Of a DNA stretch of 64,000 nucleotides, positions 22,226-33,288 are shown one piece after another; positions within the stretch are counted from its first letter, which is position 1, and every line of letters begins with the position of its first letter. The notes beneath the pieces are model-generated. The model searched no databases and was not told where the DNA came from. It saw only the letters and a list, made by a program, of their open reading frames with translations. Both the position numbers and the translations under genes were made by a program. The stretch spans positions 221,079 through 285,078 of the forward strand of contig JAKUHH010000124.1 of assembly GCA_022701365.1 (NCBI GenBank), read 5' to 3'. This DNA comes from Mycocentrospora acerina (lineage: Eukaryota > Ascomycota > Dothideomycetes > Pleosporales).

Positions 22226-25200
22226 ATGATTTGTACCGTCCACCATCTAAGGCCCTTTTTCTTACCGACCAGTAATTCTCTTACCGTCAACCCTGCATTT
22301 TCTAATTTTCTTGTTGCATTGTTGCCGCTAATTATCCTCTTCATCCACTTGTATTTCGAAAACTCGCACAAACACATTGCATTGACACGATTATCTGCCA
22401 TGATACCTTCCCTACTCGATCTTCAGCTTCCATGTATAGCTTTGGTGACAATCTCGTCACTATGCTTGCCAGCTATAGCTACCGCCTTTGTTCAGTCACG
22501 AAAAGATAGGCCCATCGATCGATTCTATGAAGACATTGATGGTTGTGGTACACCTGAAAGCATTACTGCGTGTTCGAATCAACGCTGCAAGACTCTGATT
22601 CTTCTCTTCTCGGCCTTGGGAGTCTTAGTCTCTGTCTCCATATTCTTGCTCGAGATACTAGGAGGAGGCAACTACAACCAAAAGTTAGAAATGGGTGTCT
22701 TGGCCAGCTCCTGGGTAAGTGCTACTACCGCACTTGAATATGTTTGCTAATGTACTGTCATTCAGGGGGTTGTTCTTATCCACGGAGGCTGTATAATCGC
22801 TACTCGATCCTCAATTATGTCTTACAACCTTGGAATTTTTCTCCTAGCATCCGCTATCGTCCTCTGCCTTTCATCCTGCTGGAAGTCCTCAAATTATATC
22901 TTAAGACACGATATCGACGAGGTCTCAATAACTATCGCTTGGACCTCCAGCAGCATGACAAGCCTCGCCCTAGCTTTTTCTAGCGTTAGTCTTCCTCGCA
23001 GGCCTGATGTAGTCTTCCAAGGCTGCAAAGTCGACCGCCAAAGAACCGTTTCCGCACTACACAGATACACATGGAACTGGATCGAGCCACTTCTTCAGCA
23101 AGCATCGGTCAAGAACGATCTCGATCCCGCTGATATTCCTTATGCCGATCAAACACTCAGGGCAGACGAACTGAATAAGCAGTATAATGGCTTCGAGCCT
23201 GGTTCCACGCTTCTACGTTCTTTGGTATGTAAATACAAATGGAAGCTTGTTTGGTCATGGATAGTCACATTGGTACGATGCCTGGTAAGTATCATGCCAT
23301 ACTGGACTATGTTACGGACTCTCCAGGTTCTCGAGAGTCGTGAATCGAAAACCTCCCATCAACTAGAGCTGCTGGGTCTAATTTTTGGAATCGCGATCTT
23401 CAACTTGATCGACTCGGTAAGTTTACTACACCTGTCCATGCGCGCGAGTATTGGCACAGTAATGACTTTATGGTTCATTTATTTAGTGGATCGAAGGCTA
23501 GCTTTTCTGGTGCTCTGTTTCAGGGCTGTCGATACCGATCCGCGCGCAACTAACAAGTCTAGTTTTCGCTAAATCCCTTCGACGAAAGGATATCAAGGCG
23601 GCGAACAAACTTCCACAGAGCGCACATATATTCAGTAACTCCAAAACAGGCCAAATGGATGAATCTCGCCGCACATCAACAGCTAACCCGGATACCAACC
23701 CGGCTCGCCAGGCTATCGTGAACCTCGTCGGCGTCGACATAGACCGAGTCGCACATTTCCTTCAATTCCAATTCTTGATTGTTAACGGAATACTTAAGCT
23801 TGCCATCTTTTCTGTTGTTCTCGTGCAATTTATCGATTGGATCCCTTTTACTGCAGGGATTTCGGCGTGGCTACTTGTATTACCTGCTAGCACCTGGCTT
23901 TCTAAGCTACTTCTGTCTCAGTCTAAGGCTCTGATGCGGCTAAGAGATATTAAGCTGGTTAAACTTAACGAAGTTCTCCTTGGACTTCGGCAAATCAAAT
24001 TGTCTGCCTTAGAGCAACAATGGGAAGAGAAGATCCTCACACTCAGAAAAATGGAGCTAAGGAAGCTCTGGAAATACTTCTTGGTTGAGAGTGCATTGTT
24101 TGGATGCTGGGTTCTTGGTCAGGTAGTCTTGTCAGCAACGTCTCTTACAGTATACGTTTTGATCAACGGTACTCTCTCGCCATCGGTCGCCTTCGTCAGC
24201 ATGGGCATGTTCGCTGCTTTGGAGAGCACCCTTGGGTCTTTACCGGAACTCATTACGCTAGGCATCGACACCTCAGTCTCTATTGATCGACTGAGCAATT
24301 ATTTGATTGGACCTGAGATGCAGAACCAGCTTTCCCTGGGTCCTTCTATCTGCTTTCGAGACGCCATAATTTCCTGGCCATCAGGTGAATCATCATCACA
24401 TGAAGAGAGACATAGTCTCCGGGAGCTTAATATATGCTTTCCGAATGGCGAGCTCTCAGTCATTATTGGAAGGACAGGAAGTGGAAAGAGTCTCCTGATC
24501 TCTGCGATCCTTGGAGAGGCTAATCTACTAAAAGGTTCTGTCTGCGTCCCTAAAACCTCTGAACTCAGCTACGATACGATGTCTCTACACGATTGGATCA
24601 TACCAGGTTCTCTCGCATATGTTAGTCAGTCTCCCTGGCTTGATAATGGTTCTTTAAAGAATAATATCTTGTTTGGTTTAGACTTTATCGCAGAGCGTTA
24701 CCATCAAGTTATCGAAGTATGTGCCTTGCAACAAGACCTAGCTATACTCCAAGATGGAGATGCCACGGAGCTTGGGACCAATGGCGTTAATCTGAGTGGT
24801 GGCCAGAAATGGCGGGTTACACTTGCTCGAGCTATCTATTCAAGGGCGGAAATCTTAGTTATGGAAGACATTTTCTGCGCTGTAGATGCGCAGGTCGGCC
24901 GCTGGATCCTTGAAAGGTGCATCAATGGAGATCTGTGCAAGGGAAGAACAAGGATCATTGCCACTCACAATCTGGGATCAGTCCTATCATCTGCTGCCTA
25001 CATTGTTAAAATCGGCGGTGGTACAGTTACGTATGCCGGACCACCTCGACCTAGAAAAGACGTGGATGTTTCCTATGCAGACGCTGAGGACGATAGTGGG
25101 ACATCTGCAGATGCAAGTAAAGATGTAATAACACACATTCAGAATGTTGAAGAAATGCATGTCACGGTCTCGTCCGCGCAACCGCAGGATCCAAGGCAAT

Positions 25201-27207
25201 ATACGCTGGAAGAAAGCCGCGAACGGGGCACAGTTGATAGACGTATCTATCTTGCATATTGGAAACACAGTGGTGGAACACTCTTATGGAGCATTTGTGT
25301 TACGATTTTCCTCGCGTACCAGATAAGCATCATAGGTAGGTTATACTTCTATCTATGTCACAAATTCTTCTAACCTGTACGTAGCCCGAGCATGGTGGCT
25401 GCGCGTCTGGACTACTCAAAGCATTTCCAGTACTACGTATCATAATGTTGTACTTCCGGGTATATCTCAGCACAAAACAGTTCAACTTTCGTTTCAGTCG
25501 CCGGATAAAGATACTTTCTTTTACCTGATTGTTTATATTATTACATCCGTGGCCATGGCGATAATCGGAATATTTCGGTATTTCTGGATCTACCACCTCT
25601 CAATCAAAGCAAGTGGAATCATATTCACCAAGATGCTGCGCACGGTGTTGCACGCACCACTTCATTGGATAGACACCGTTCCTACAGGACGGATAATCAA
25701 CCGTTTCACAGCGGATTTGAACATGGTTGATGAACGTATACCCCTGAGTTGGATAATGTTCATCTCCAGTTTACTTCGGCTTACAGGTATTTGTAGTGTT
25801 TCCTTTTTCACCTGTAAATTTCTCATTATCCCAACCGGAATCCTTCTCATTTTCGGATTTTTCATCAGTTTACGATACCTAAAAGCAAGTCGACCTCTGA
25901 AGCGCCTAGAGAGTATCGCTAGATCTCCTCTATTCGACCTTTTCAGTACGACGCTAGCGGGAATTTCAACCATCCGTGCATTTAAGAAGTCTCAAAACTA
26001 TCGGGCTCAAATGCACAAACATATCGACAGGTGGACAATGATGACGTTTTACACATCCCTTGCAAATCGATGGATGAGCTTTCGCATGGCTCTTCTTGCA
26101 GCAGCTTTCTCCGTCGCTGTTGGACTCGTCATAGTCTTTGCTTCCATCGACGCAGCTTTGGCGGGCTTCATTTTGTGTTTCGTGCTCGATCTTTCTGAGA
26201 GCCTTCGCTGGACTGTCCGATGCTATGGAGAACTTGAATTGGACATGAATGCAATGGAGCGCGTTCAGGAGTATATGAGTCTTGAGACTGAGCCCTTGAC
26301 AGGTGTTAGTCCGAAAGCGTCATGGCCTGCCTCAGGTAACGTAGAATTCCGTAACCTCGATGTCGCATATGCATCTAATATGCCGCTGGCCCTTGAGGAC
26401 ATATCGTTCAAAGTGGGGCATGAGGAGCGTGTTGCTGTGGTGGGGCGCACAGGAGCTGGCAAGTCGTCTTTGGCACTGGCGCTCTTTCGTTGCTTAGACA
26501 TACGAGCGGGTAGTATTATCGTTGATGGACTCGATATATCTGACATCACTCTGCATGATCTGAGGTCGCGCCTAGCTATCATCGCTCAGGTAAGGACCGC
26601 GAGGTACCACTATATGTTTATCTTGGGCTAAGTAATTTCCAACCCACAGGATCCTGTTTTGTTCTCGGGCACTATTCGATCGAATCTTGACCCTTTCAAT
26701 GAATATGCCGACAGTGAACTTATTGCAGCGCTCGTTCAAGTCCAACTCGTTCATAGTCAGGTCACAACAACGGCAGGTGACCATAACCCACATACCACCA
26801 GTTTCAGTACCGATTTCTCCGACCTTTCCAGTCCCATCTCCGAGTCCGGCGGCAATCTTTCGCAGGGCCAGCGCCAACTCCTAAGTATTGCACGCGCCAT
26901 TGTATTGCGTCCTAAGATCATCGTTTTTGATGAGGCCACTTCTGCCGTCGATGCATCAACTGACTCTCTCGTACAGCGCAGCATTCGCGAGGGATTTCCA
27001 GGCAGCAGCCTTATCGTGATAGCGCATCGCTTGAGCACAATCGGCGATTTTGATAAGGTTGTCGTACTTGACAGTGGTCGTGTAAGGGAGATGGGAACAC
27101 CGTTGGAGCTATGGAATAAGAATGGTGTATTTCGTGCAATGTGTACAAGTAGCAGTGAAGGCGAGAAGCATAAGATTATGAAATGTATATTTGGGGAGAG
27201 TTTTTGA
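22226..27207 (+). CDS. Full-length ABCC (MRP-type) exporter, possibly interrupted by a TAG
   Basis: Exons: 22226-22714, 22766-23416, 23487 (or 23502)-25335, 25385-26589 and 26650-27207; about 1580 residues. Introns have GTAAGT/GTAGGT/GTAAGG donors and CTAAT/CTAAC-type branches. The order is a TMD0-like N-terminus, TMD1, NBD1 (Walker A GRTGSGKS, signature LSGGQKWR, H-loop ATHN), TMD2 (ARAWWLRVWT at its start), and NBD2 (Walker A GRTGAGKS, Q-loop AIIAQDP, signature LSQGQRQ, Walker B VFDEATSAVD, H-loop IAHRLST). NBD2 is canonical; NBD1 has a substituted Walker B (VMEDIFCAVD), so ATP hydrolysis is probably asymmetric, as is usual in ABCC proteins. It should export organic anions or conjugates across the plasma or vacuolar membrane. 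It adjoins the ligase/oxygenase locus, so I infer product export. Oddity: the likeliest acceptor (TTTAG at 23486) leads into WIEG then TAG (23499-23501). The start at 22226 is uncertain. Confidence 0.8.
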
Positions 27208-27640
27208 AGGATGTAGTACTCCTTTAACTTATCTTGAAGGGTTCGTGCTTCTAAAGCTTTAGCAAACCGTGCTCTATGTAGAAGGAAAAACAGCAACTTA
27301 TAGACAAGCATCAGCAGAGGCTCTAATGTGTTAAAATAGTTAAATAGGAAAGATGTAATATAAATGCAGAGAAAGAAAACACGTAAAAGTAATTTTTTTA
27401 CGCATGCGAGAAACGCTCAAAGAAACACCATTAATTTTAACCCGGGTAGATACAGCTGCAAGAGACCAGAGTGCTTTTCGACTTAATACTTAAAGGAGAT
27501 GCAAATCTTGTGCTTTGCTGTTGAAGAGATATTATCAGTAAGATAGATAAGCGTGAAGTCCTTTCCTGACGTCTCGCTAACAATACATGGGAACATGCGG
27601 TCGGTGTGAATTCTAGTGTTAGCCGACGCGGGCCTGCAGC
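27208..27640. other. Spacer between ABCC gene and P5CDH remnant
   Basis: About 430 bp, AT-rich at first. No gene is supported. Confidence 0.4.
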
Positions 27641-28470
27641 TAGCGGAAGACATTTAAGAATCTGATGAAGCCAACGCCGGCGTAGTCGCGGTGGTTGTAG
27701 ACAACGTCGTTAATCTCCTTGTTGTCGCCAGAGATGAATTAAATCACATCTGGCGTAATACCTTCTTTAAGAAGGATCTCGTCCTCGATCTGGCTGACGT
27801 AGACGTTTGCTGGGTAAGGCTTCCACAGCACTACGTTGCCTATGATAGCAGGTCCAGATATGAAGTCACCACTAATGGCCATGAAATTGCACAGCGAGAC
27901 TGTGTACACAACGCCCCCCAGCACTCGGTAGTCCAAGATAGCGCAAGTGCCATCGCTGCCGCGGTAGGGTTGTCTGTCCAGCAGCTCAGTGACATAGTTC
28001 GTGTTCAAGCGAAAGAAACCAGCCAGCTCGGTATCGACATCAAACTCACCTTGCTAGATGTTCTTTCCGTGGCTATGTATGGTCGCATCGATGAGCTTAT
28101 AACGGTACTTATTCTATACCTGCTCAGCAACCTTGATAAAAGTCGTATCACGGCCTACAAGGAGCGTGTCCTGCCAAAAATTCTTCGCCTTGAGAGCTAC
28201 ATGGATTGCTTGAGCAATCTGCTCCTTAGAGATGAGGGGGTTGTTGTTCGTGGTGGTTGCCATGAAGGTACCAGATGCTGATTTGTTGCTGCACTGGGCA
28301 GAACCTACTCCTATAAGTTGCCTGTCTGCTCTACCACTCCATCAATGAAATTGTTCAACTTCAAATGAATTTGAACCTGGAGCTCCGTCAAGGTCTTCTC
28401 AAATTTTGCTCGCTCAGATGAGCCCTTCTCGTAGGTTGGGTTGGGCTCATTCTCTTACTTCGCCATCAAG
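27641..28470 (-). pseudogene. RIP-type remnant of delta-1-pyrroline-5-carboxylate dehydrogenase
   Basis: Minus strand. The opening NEPNPTYEKGSSERAKFEK is the usual fungal P5CDH N-terminus. Then comes PLISKEQIAQAIHVALKAK, and KYRYKL...ELAGFFRLNTNYV. Next, in an unbroken stretch (28008-27739), are YRVLGGVVYTVSLCNFMAI and SGPAIIGNVVLWKP, then FISGDNKEINDVVYNHRDYAGVGFIR. This covers roughly the first half of the NAD-dependent ALDH4-type enzyme of proline breakdown. The Glu and Cys active-site region is missing. In-frame TAG codons (after KVAEQV and after GKNI), plus stops near 28320, disable it. Stops of the CAG/TGG-to-TAG kind in a partial duplicate suggest RIP of a duplicated gene, with the working copy elsewhere in the genome. 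Confidence 0.8.
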
Positions 28471-28899
28471 CACATCAACTGCACTCTCTGTACTTCTATT
28501 ATTATCACATTCGTCATTGTTCTCGCCTTGGGTTGCGTCAAGGCTCTCGTGACGGGTTTCTCACATAAAGCGGCGACGCTAAATGTGATGTAGGCGCTAT
28601 CAGTTGGTGAGATTGCGACCGATGCGAGTCATAGAATTGTAATGAGGTTAGGTTTTATCTGGCTAGTGAACGAAAATTGACACGTCGGAGAGGAAAAAAT
28701 GGATACCGGAAGTAATGCGTCTAGGTACGTGCCAAACATCTCCTTTTGCAAGCGTTTAGACATGTAAACTTTTTATAAGATGATTATGATCGGGGCCGTG
28801 AAGCTGAGTTTCGTTAAATATTAACAAGATCTTGCGCTAGATAAACGAAGACTCTTTATAATCATCGGATCATTCTGAACATACAAAGGCTGTTGAAAC

Positions 28900-29717
28900 C
28901 TTCACCTCCGTGCCAACCTCATTTACACCGATTTCTTTGCGGCTTCAGTTGTTCATTTAATTCATGACTCGACATGGTTGGTCTGGCTGTCTCCAACGTC
29001 TCTCTTTCTGGAAAACTTCAAAAACGATATTACAAAAGGACAATAATTTACCGTTCCTGGTCATATTCTTGTAGGTCAAAAAGTTGACATACACGACTAC
29101 CCCAATGAACAATCAGCAGTCTTTTTGCACGTCTTGAAACTAATAGAGGACCTGACCTTCAAGTAATGGACACCAACTTTTGTACTAGGCTTGCGGAATC
29201 GAGAACCTTTGTCGCATGATATAGATGCGTCACACGTTTCGGAGGTGTTACAATATCTGTACGGAGATTTGAGTCGGCCATTTCTGCAAACTGCCGGGAG
29301 CGAGCATTGAAATTTCGTCACTTACATGCCGTTCAACATGGCCATGATGGGTCGAACGTACCGCGTTCTCGCACTTCCCACGATTATGAGCGTCCGAGCT
29401 CACGTTGGTATAAAGACCACCACAAAGGAGCTCTATTGCGCTTGTCTTTTAGGGGCCATAGGTGAAACATGTGTCTTGGCCGTGCTTAGCGAGCTAGTTG
29501 CAATTATTCACCCGATTAGCAAAGTTCAAGGCGCATCATTGGGCATGGGTGGTTTCTGGTGGGCGTCCGGAAGCCTGAGGCAATTTCACAACTTTTACTT
29601 CTGTTCGAGCATTAGAACGTTATTTTGGAGAGACCGATACCGCTGCCACTGTTGAAATGCTCTAGCTGGTCTTAATGTATGACTTGTTGCGCGACCTGAT
29701 GACGACAGTGTCAATTT
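28900..29717 (+). pseudogene. Unrecognised gene remnant(s)
   Basis: From about 28990 one plus-strand frame reads SLFLENFKNDITKGQ, a TAA, then GHILVGQKVDIHDYPNEQ, FLHVLKLIEDLTFK, another TAA, then about 50 sense codons to 29310. A second frame (29326-29655) has no stop for 109 codons, with hydrophobic segments. The first looks like a coding gene broken by two TAA codons. I do not recognise either family. Confidence 0.35.
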
Positions 29718-30287
29718 CTACTTCTCATGCCCCGCAGTAGCAACACTCAAAATCCGTTCTTCTAGCCCAGGGACGTGAACACACTCGATTCCATACTCCT
29801 CAAGCTTTTTCCTTCCCTCATTCTCGCCCACAAACTTCTCAGGTTCCTTGACACCCAAATACACCTTTTTAATCCTCTGCTCCCCTTCCGTACTGCGTGT
29901 CTTAATAATGCGGTCCGCGCATGGCAAGTTGCCACTTAGTCTCAGATTGCACGGCTCCATGGTAGTATAAATGACAGTGTTTGGCGGTAATGCTTCTCCC
30001 ACCCGCTCTTCAGGTAGGCCATGAGCTTGAGCAAACTTCAGGAGACAACATTGCTCAGCGTGCGTGTTGCCCTCGCATTCGAGAGTGTAGCCGCGAGACA
30101 AAATAGTTCCTGTATCGGCATCGACGAGCAGGGCTCCGACACGGAAGTTGGAGGGCTTGGGAGGCGATTCCTGGGCTTGGTCTAGGGCGAGGCGCATGTA
30201 TTGCATATGATCGCTGGGATCAGGTGCTTGGGCTGGAGGGGCGGGGCCATCCCAATGCCTGACGGGAGCTTCCCAGTCTTCAGGCAT
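29718..30287 (-). CDS. CMP/dCMP-type deaminase (DRAP-deaminase-like)
   Basis: Intronless. From the ATG at 30287 it is 189 residues. Zinc-site motifs of the cytidine-deaminase superfamily are complete: HAEQ (Zn ligand His plus proton-shuttling Glu) and TMEPCNLRLSGNLPCADR, the two-Cys PC-x8-PC form. The start of the domain reads YMRLALDQAQ and NFRVGALLVDADTG. The spacing and the CNLRLSG-type segment are closest to the fungal deaminase domain related to Rib2 (riboflavin pathway, deaminating a pyrimidine ribitylamine phosphate), but a nucleotide deaminase of other use is possible. An in-frame upstream ATG at 30401 would add a hydrophobic N-terminus (FIFTIAVAPLSLSLLPSL); the downstream start fits the family length better. 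Divergent from the J-protein gene, with about 240 bp between starts. Confidence 0.85.
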   Translation of the reverse strand: MPEDWEAPVRHWDGPAPPAQAPDPSDHMQYMRLALDQAQESPPKPSNFRVGALLVDADTGTILSRGYTLECEGNTHAEQCCLLKFAQAHGLPEERVGEALPPNTVIYTTMEPCNLRLSGNLPCADRIIKTRSTEGEQRIKKVYLGVKEPEKFVGENEGRKKLEEYGIECVHVPGLEERILSVATAGHEK

Positions 30288-30523
30288 TTTGGTCACGTGC
30301 GGCAAATGCCAAGTTGGTGGTGAGAGTGACGGTAATAGCGACAGTGAAAGCGGGGCAACGGCGATGGTGAATATAAACACGCGTGGGCGTCGAGTGGGCA
30401 TGTTGTCATAGCTCCTTAGCTCCGGGGCTAAAGTCCGTCTACACGACGCGAACGCGTGCGTGACACAATCGCGCCGCAAACTCTCAGTCACCAACTTGGC
30501 TTGATACTCAACAACTCGACATC

Positions 30524-31704
30524 ATGGCGCGAAAGAACCTCCCCACACAGAAAGACGAGGAGATGGAGGACGACACATTTGTCAATGATGAGCCCGACGA
30601 TGTGGACGACCAGGAAGACGACAGCCCGCCAACCATCGACCCTTACCACGTGCTCGGCCTGGAGACAGAAGCCACTGCCGAAGACGTCAAGAAGGCATAT
30701 CGCAAGCTAGCGCTGAAGCACCACCCAGGCAAGCCTTCTCATACAATTCGTTGTTCACTGCTAACCATGCCCCAGACAAGGCTGCTGATGGCGAGCAAGA
30801 AGCTGCGAAAAAGAAATTCCAAGAAGTAGCCTTTGCCTACGCAGTCCTCTCCGACTCGCGTCGCCGAAACCGCTATGACCTCACCGGAAGCACTGCAGAG
30901 TCTCTGGAAGACGACGCCGACTTCGACTGGCTGTCCTTCTACCGCGAGCAGTTCGAGCACGTCGTCAACGAGGAGGCCATCAACAAGGTGTCGGACGAGT
31001 TCAAGGGCAGCGATGAAGAGCGCAAGGAGCTGCTCAAGGCATATAAAAAGGCAAAGGGCAACCTCAATGCGATTTACGAGCTCGTCATGCTATCTGACAT
31101 CCTAATCGACGACGAACGATTCCGCCAGATTCTCGATGAGGCAATTGCCAACGGCACAGTGGAGGCATATCCCGCGTACGCAAAGGAAGACGATGAGTCG
31201 CGAAAAAGGGCAAAGGACGCGGAGAGGAAGAGGAGAGAGGACTTTGACAAGCGCCAGGCTGCAGAGGAGAAGGCTGGGAAAACAACCGCAAAAGCAAACG
31301 GCAAGGCGAAGAGCAAGAAGAAACAAGCTGGCGACGACATGGCTGGCCTCGCAGCTCTTATCCAGCAGCGACAAAAGCAGCGAGCTGGCGGCTTCTTCGA
31401 CCAGCTAGAAGCCAAATACGCACCCAAATCTCGTGGGAGCAAGAGGTCCACGCCCATGGATGTGGACGAGCCATCTGAAGAGGCATTCCAGGCCATGGCA
31501 GACCGGGCAAAGAAGCAGAAGCGTAGTGGAAAGGCGAAGAAAGTTCAGGACGAGGATGAAGATGAGGAGATTGATGTAGGGGAAGAGGACATTCGGGAGT
31601 CTGATGAGGAGACTGATGAGGAGGAAGAAGCTCCCAGGAAAACAAAGGCAAAAAAGTCACGCGCAAAATCCAAGGGACGCGCTCGTGGTAGCACAAAGGC
31701 CTAA
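30524..31704 (+). CDS. DNAJC9-like J-domain protein
   Basis: Exons 30524-30728 and 30776-31704, product 377 residues. The intron (47 nt) has a GC donor (CCAG|GCAAGC) and CCCAG acceptor with a GCTAAC branch. Splicing rebuilds the J-domain HPD motif (HHPDK), so the non-canonical intron is well supported: reading straight through gives HHPGK and a stop. Layout: an acidic N-terminus, the J domain at about 43-110 (YHVLGLETEATAEDVKKAY, YDLTG), then a helical middle (FEHVVNEEAINKVSDEFKG, ELVMLSDILIDDERFR) typical of DNAJC9, and a long Lys/Glu/Asp-rich tail with basic nuclear-localisation-like runs. The human relative is an Hsp70 co-chaperone that also binds histones H3-H4; a nuclear role here is inferred. 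It shares a short divergent promoter with the deaminase gene. Confidence 0.92.
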
Positions 31705-32061
31705 TGTGCTTGTATGAGGAATATTGGATTCTGCTATATTAACATTGGATGGGGCGTCGTAACGACGAGTCGCATAGCACGGCGCCTGGATATTGAGGAT
31801 TAAAATGGCTTATTTTGGCTTGGTAGTCAAACGATTTCGTTTCTGGAAGATGGTCGTGAAGAAAGACCTAATACCAACGCTGTGACAAAAGAACCCTCTA
31901 CTCTACACCCTATCCGGAAAGTGCGCCTGCTTTTAAGATCGCGCATGCAAAGAAAGAATAGCACCTCCGCTCCTAGGAAATATTGCGCCATGTACCCAAA
32001 TCGCAACCAGCTCGAACATCCACCATCCATGCACGCTCTAACCCCTCTCCACCCACGTCAA
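31705..32061. other. Convergent intergenic spacer
   Basis: About 360 bp between the J-protein gene (+) and a hypothetical gene (-). Nothing else is supported. Confidence 0.4.
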
Positions 32062-32598
32062 TCAAGGATTCTCCACCCCTTCCCCTACGACTACTCCACC
32101 ACCCCTCATAGCCATCAAACTATACTCTACTGCATCCCTGAATAGCACCGCCATCTCTGTGTCGTCCACAACCCACTTCGCCCTCTTCATCTGCTCCATC
32201 GCCTTCTCCCGCAACAACCACCAGCTGGGCAGGAAATTGCACTTTGCCAGTGCCCGAAGTTTGAGTTCGCTAAATATGGCACTATATATCGTAGTATTCT
32301 CCATAGTTTCGCCCTGTTTGAAAGCAACCTGCCACATTTCATTTGCAATCTTCGTGACCAGCTGGGAGTCGACACGGCCGTCGAGGGGGACTAGGTGGGG
32401 GTGGTCCTTGAAGACAGATTTGAGGATTGCAGCGATGGTCTCTGGAGAGTTGGGGTTGGGGCATTGTTCGCTGCGTTGAGATTGGGGTGTCTGCGATGGT
32501 GGAGGTGAGCTCAGCTGGGGAGGTGGCTCGTACAGATGGATCGGTGATAGAAGCGTCTGAGGCGGCGGTGAGGTCTTCTGGGATGGCAGCCTGGACAT
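32062..32598 (-). CDS. Small Pro-rich hypothetical protein
   Basis: Intronless, 178 residues. The first 50 residues are a Pro/Ser/Gln-rich low-complexity segment (PPPQLSSPPPSQTPQSQ). The rest looks like a compact helical domain with conserved-looking Trp and Leu (PETIAAILKSVFKDHP, IANEMWQVAFKQGE, FLPSWWLLREKAMEQMKRAK). It ends in a Gly/Val-rich tail. There is no signal peptide or membrane segment. I do not recognise the family. The uninterrupted frame and protein-like composition support a real gene. The neighbour upstream is another minus-strand hypothetical gene. Confidence 0.6.
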   Translation of the reverse strand: MSRLPSQKTSPPPQTLLSPIHLYEPPPQLSSPPPSQTPQSQRSEQCPNPNSPETIAAILKSVFKDHPHLVPLDGRVDSQLVTKIANEMWQVAFKQGETMENTTIYSAIFSELKLRALAKCNFLPSWWLLREKAMEQMKRAKWVVDDTEMAVLFRDAVEYSLMAMRGGGVVVGEGVENP

Positions 32599-32697
32599 TT
32601 TGAATGGTGTTAGAAGATTGGGTTTTAGTATTGGTTCTAACGTTGATGCTCCGGTTGAATTTGTCTAAAAGTCTGTTATTGGAAATTCTTCGTGTTG

Positions 32698-33288
32698 TTA
32701 CATTTTAGAATTGCTTTGGTTGAAGGATGGTTGATGAGACTTGATGAGCTTGCCGTCTTGTAGTGCAATTTTTTTACGTGGGTAGGTCTCTGCAAGAGCG
32801 AACGCACATTGTGCAGCGGCACCTATTCGAGATGTGGAAATGGCAGAACATACCTTGCAGTCTGATCTACTGAATATCTTCTGGTTCTTCTGCGACAGCA
32901 TTCGTGCAACTGGGATACCTTCTCCATAGCTTTCGCTTAGATCACAATTGTTTTTTGATAGCTCAAACTAGATTTACTGGTCAAGAACTTGTTCTTAATG
33001 TCTGTCTTTAACTCGAACTTGCCTTCACCTTACGCTCCTTATTCTGATGCTTCCTCTTTTGTGCCGCTACGAAAGAGCCTTTGGTGTTGATCTTCTGTTG
33101 CTGCTTTTTATCCGATGATATGTGAGAAATTGGCGCAGTTTTTACGCGCTTTTGCACCTTTTTCGGCCCTTTCCGTAGATTTGCAGGTTGCTACATTTTT
33201 TTCTTAGTCCACCAACTCGAACACTATATCTGCAGTTTCTCACCTTTCTTGTCGTTGCAATTTTCGAATTTGCTTTTGATGCAGTCAT
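32698..33288 (-). CDS. Three-exon Lys-rich hypothetical protein
   Basis: Found by reading splice sites. Exons on the minus strand are 33288-33244, 33190-33029 and 32967-32698. The introns (53 and 61 nt) have GTGAGA/GTGAAG donors and TGTAG/TCTAG acceptors, and every junction is phase 0, leaving a 158-residue open frame without stops. Exons 1 and 2 encode a very basic segment (LRKGPKKVQKRVKTAP, KRKHQNKERK), as seen in small nucleolar, ribosome-assembly or RNA-binding proteins. Exon 3 is mixed (IPVARMLSQKNQKIFSRSD, ALAETYPRKKIALQDGK). I do not recognise the family, and the role is open. The three clean joins make chance unlikely, but no homology supports it. Confidence 0.5.

Noticed and set aside
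27691..28281. 196-residue plus-strand frame
   Set aside because: It is the complement of the P5CDH remnant; the opposite strand carries the family motifs.
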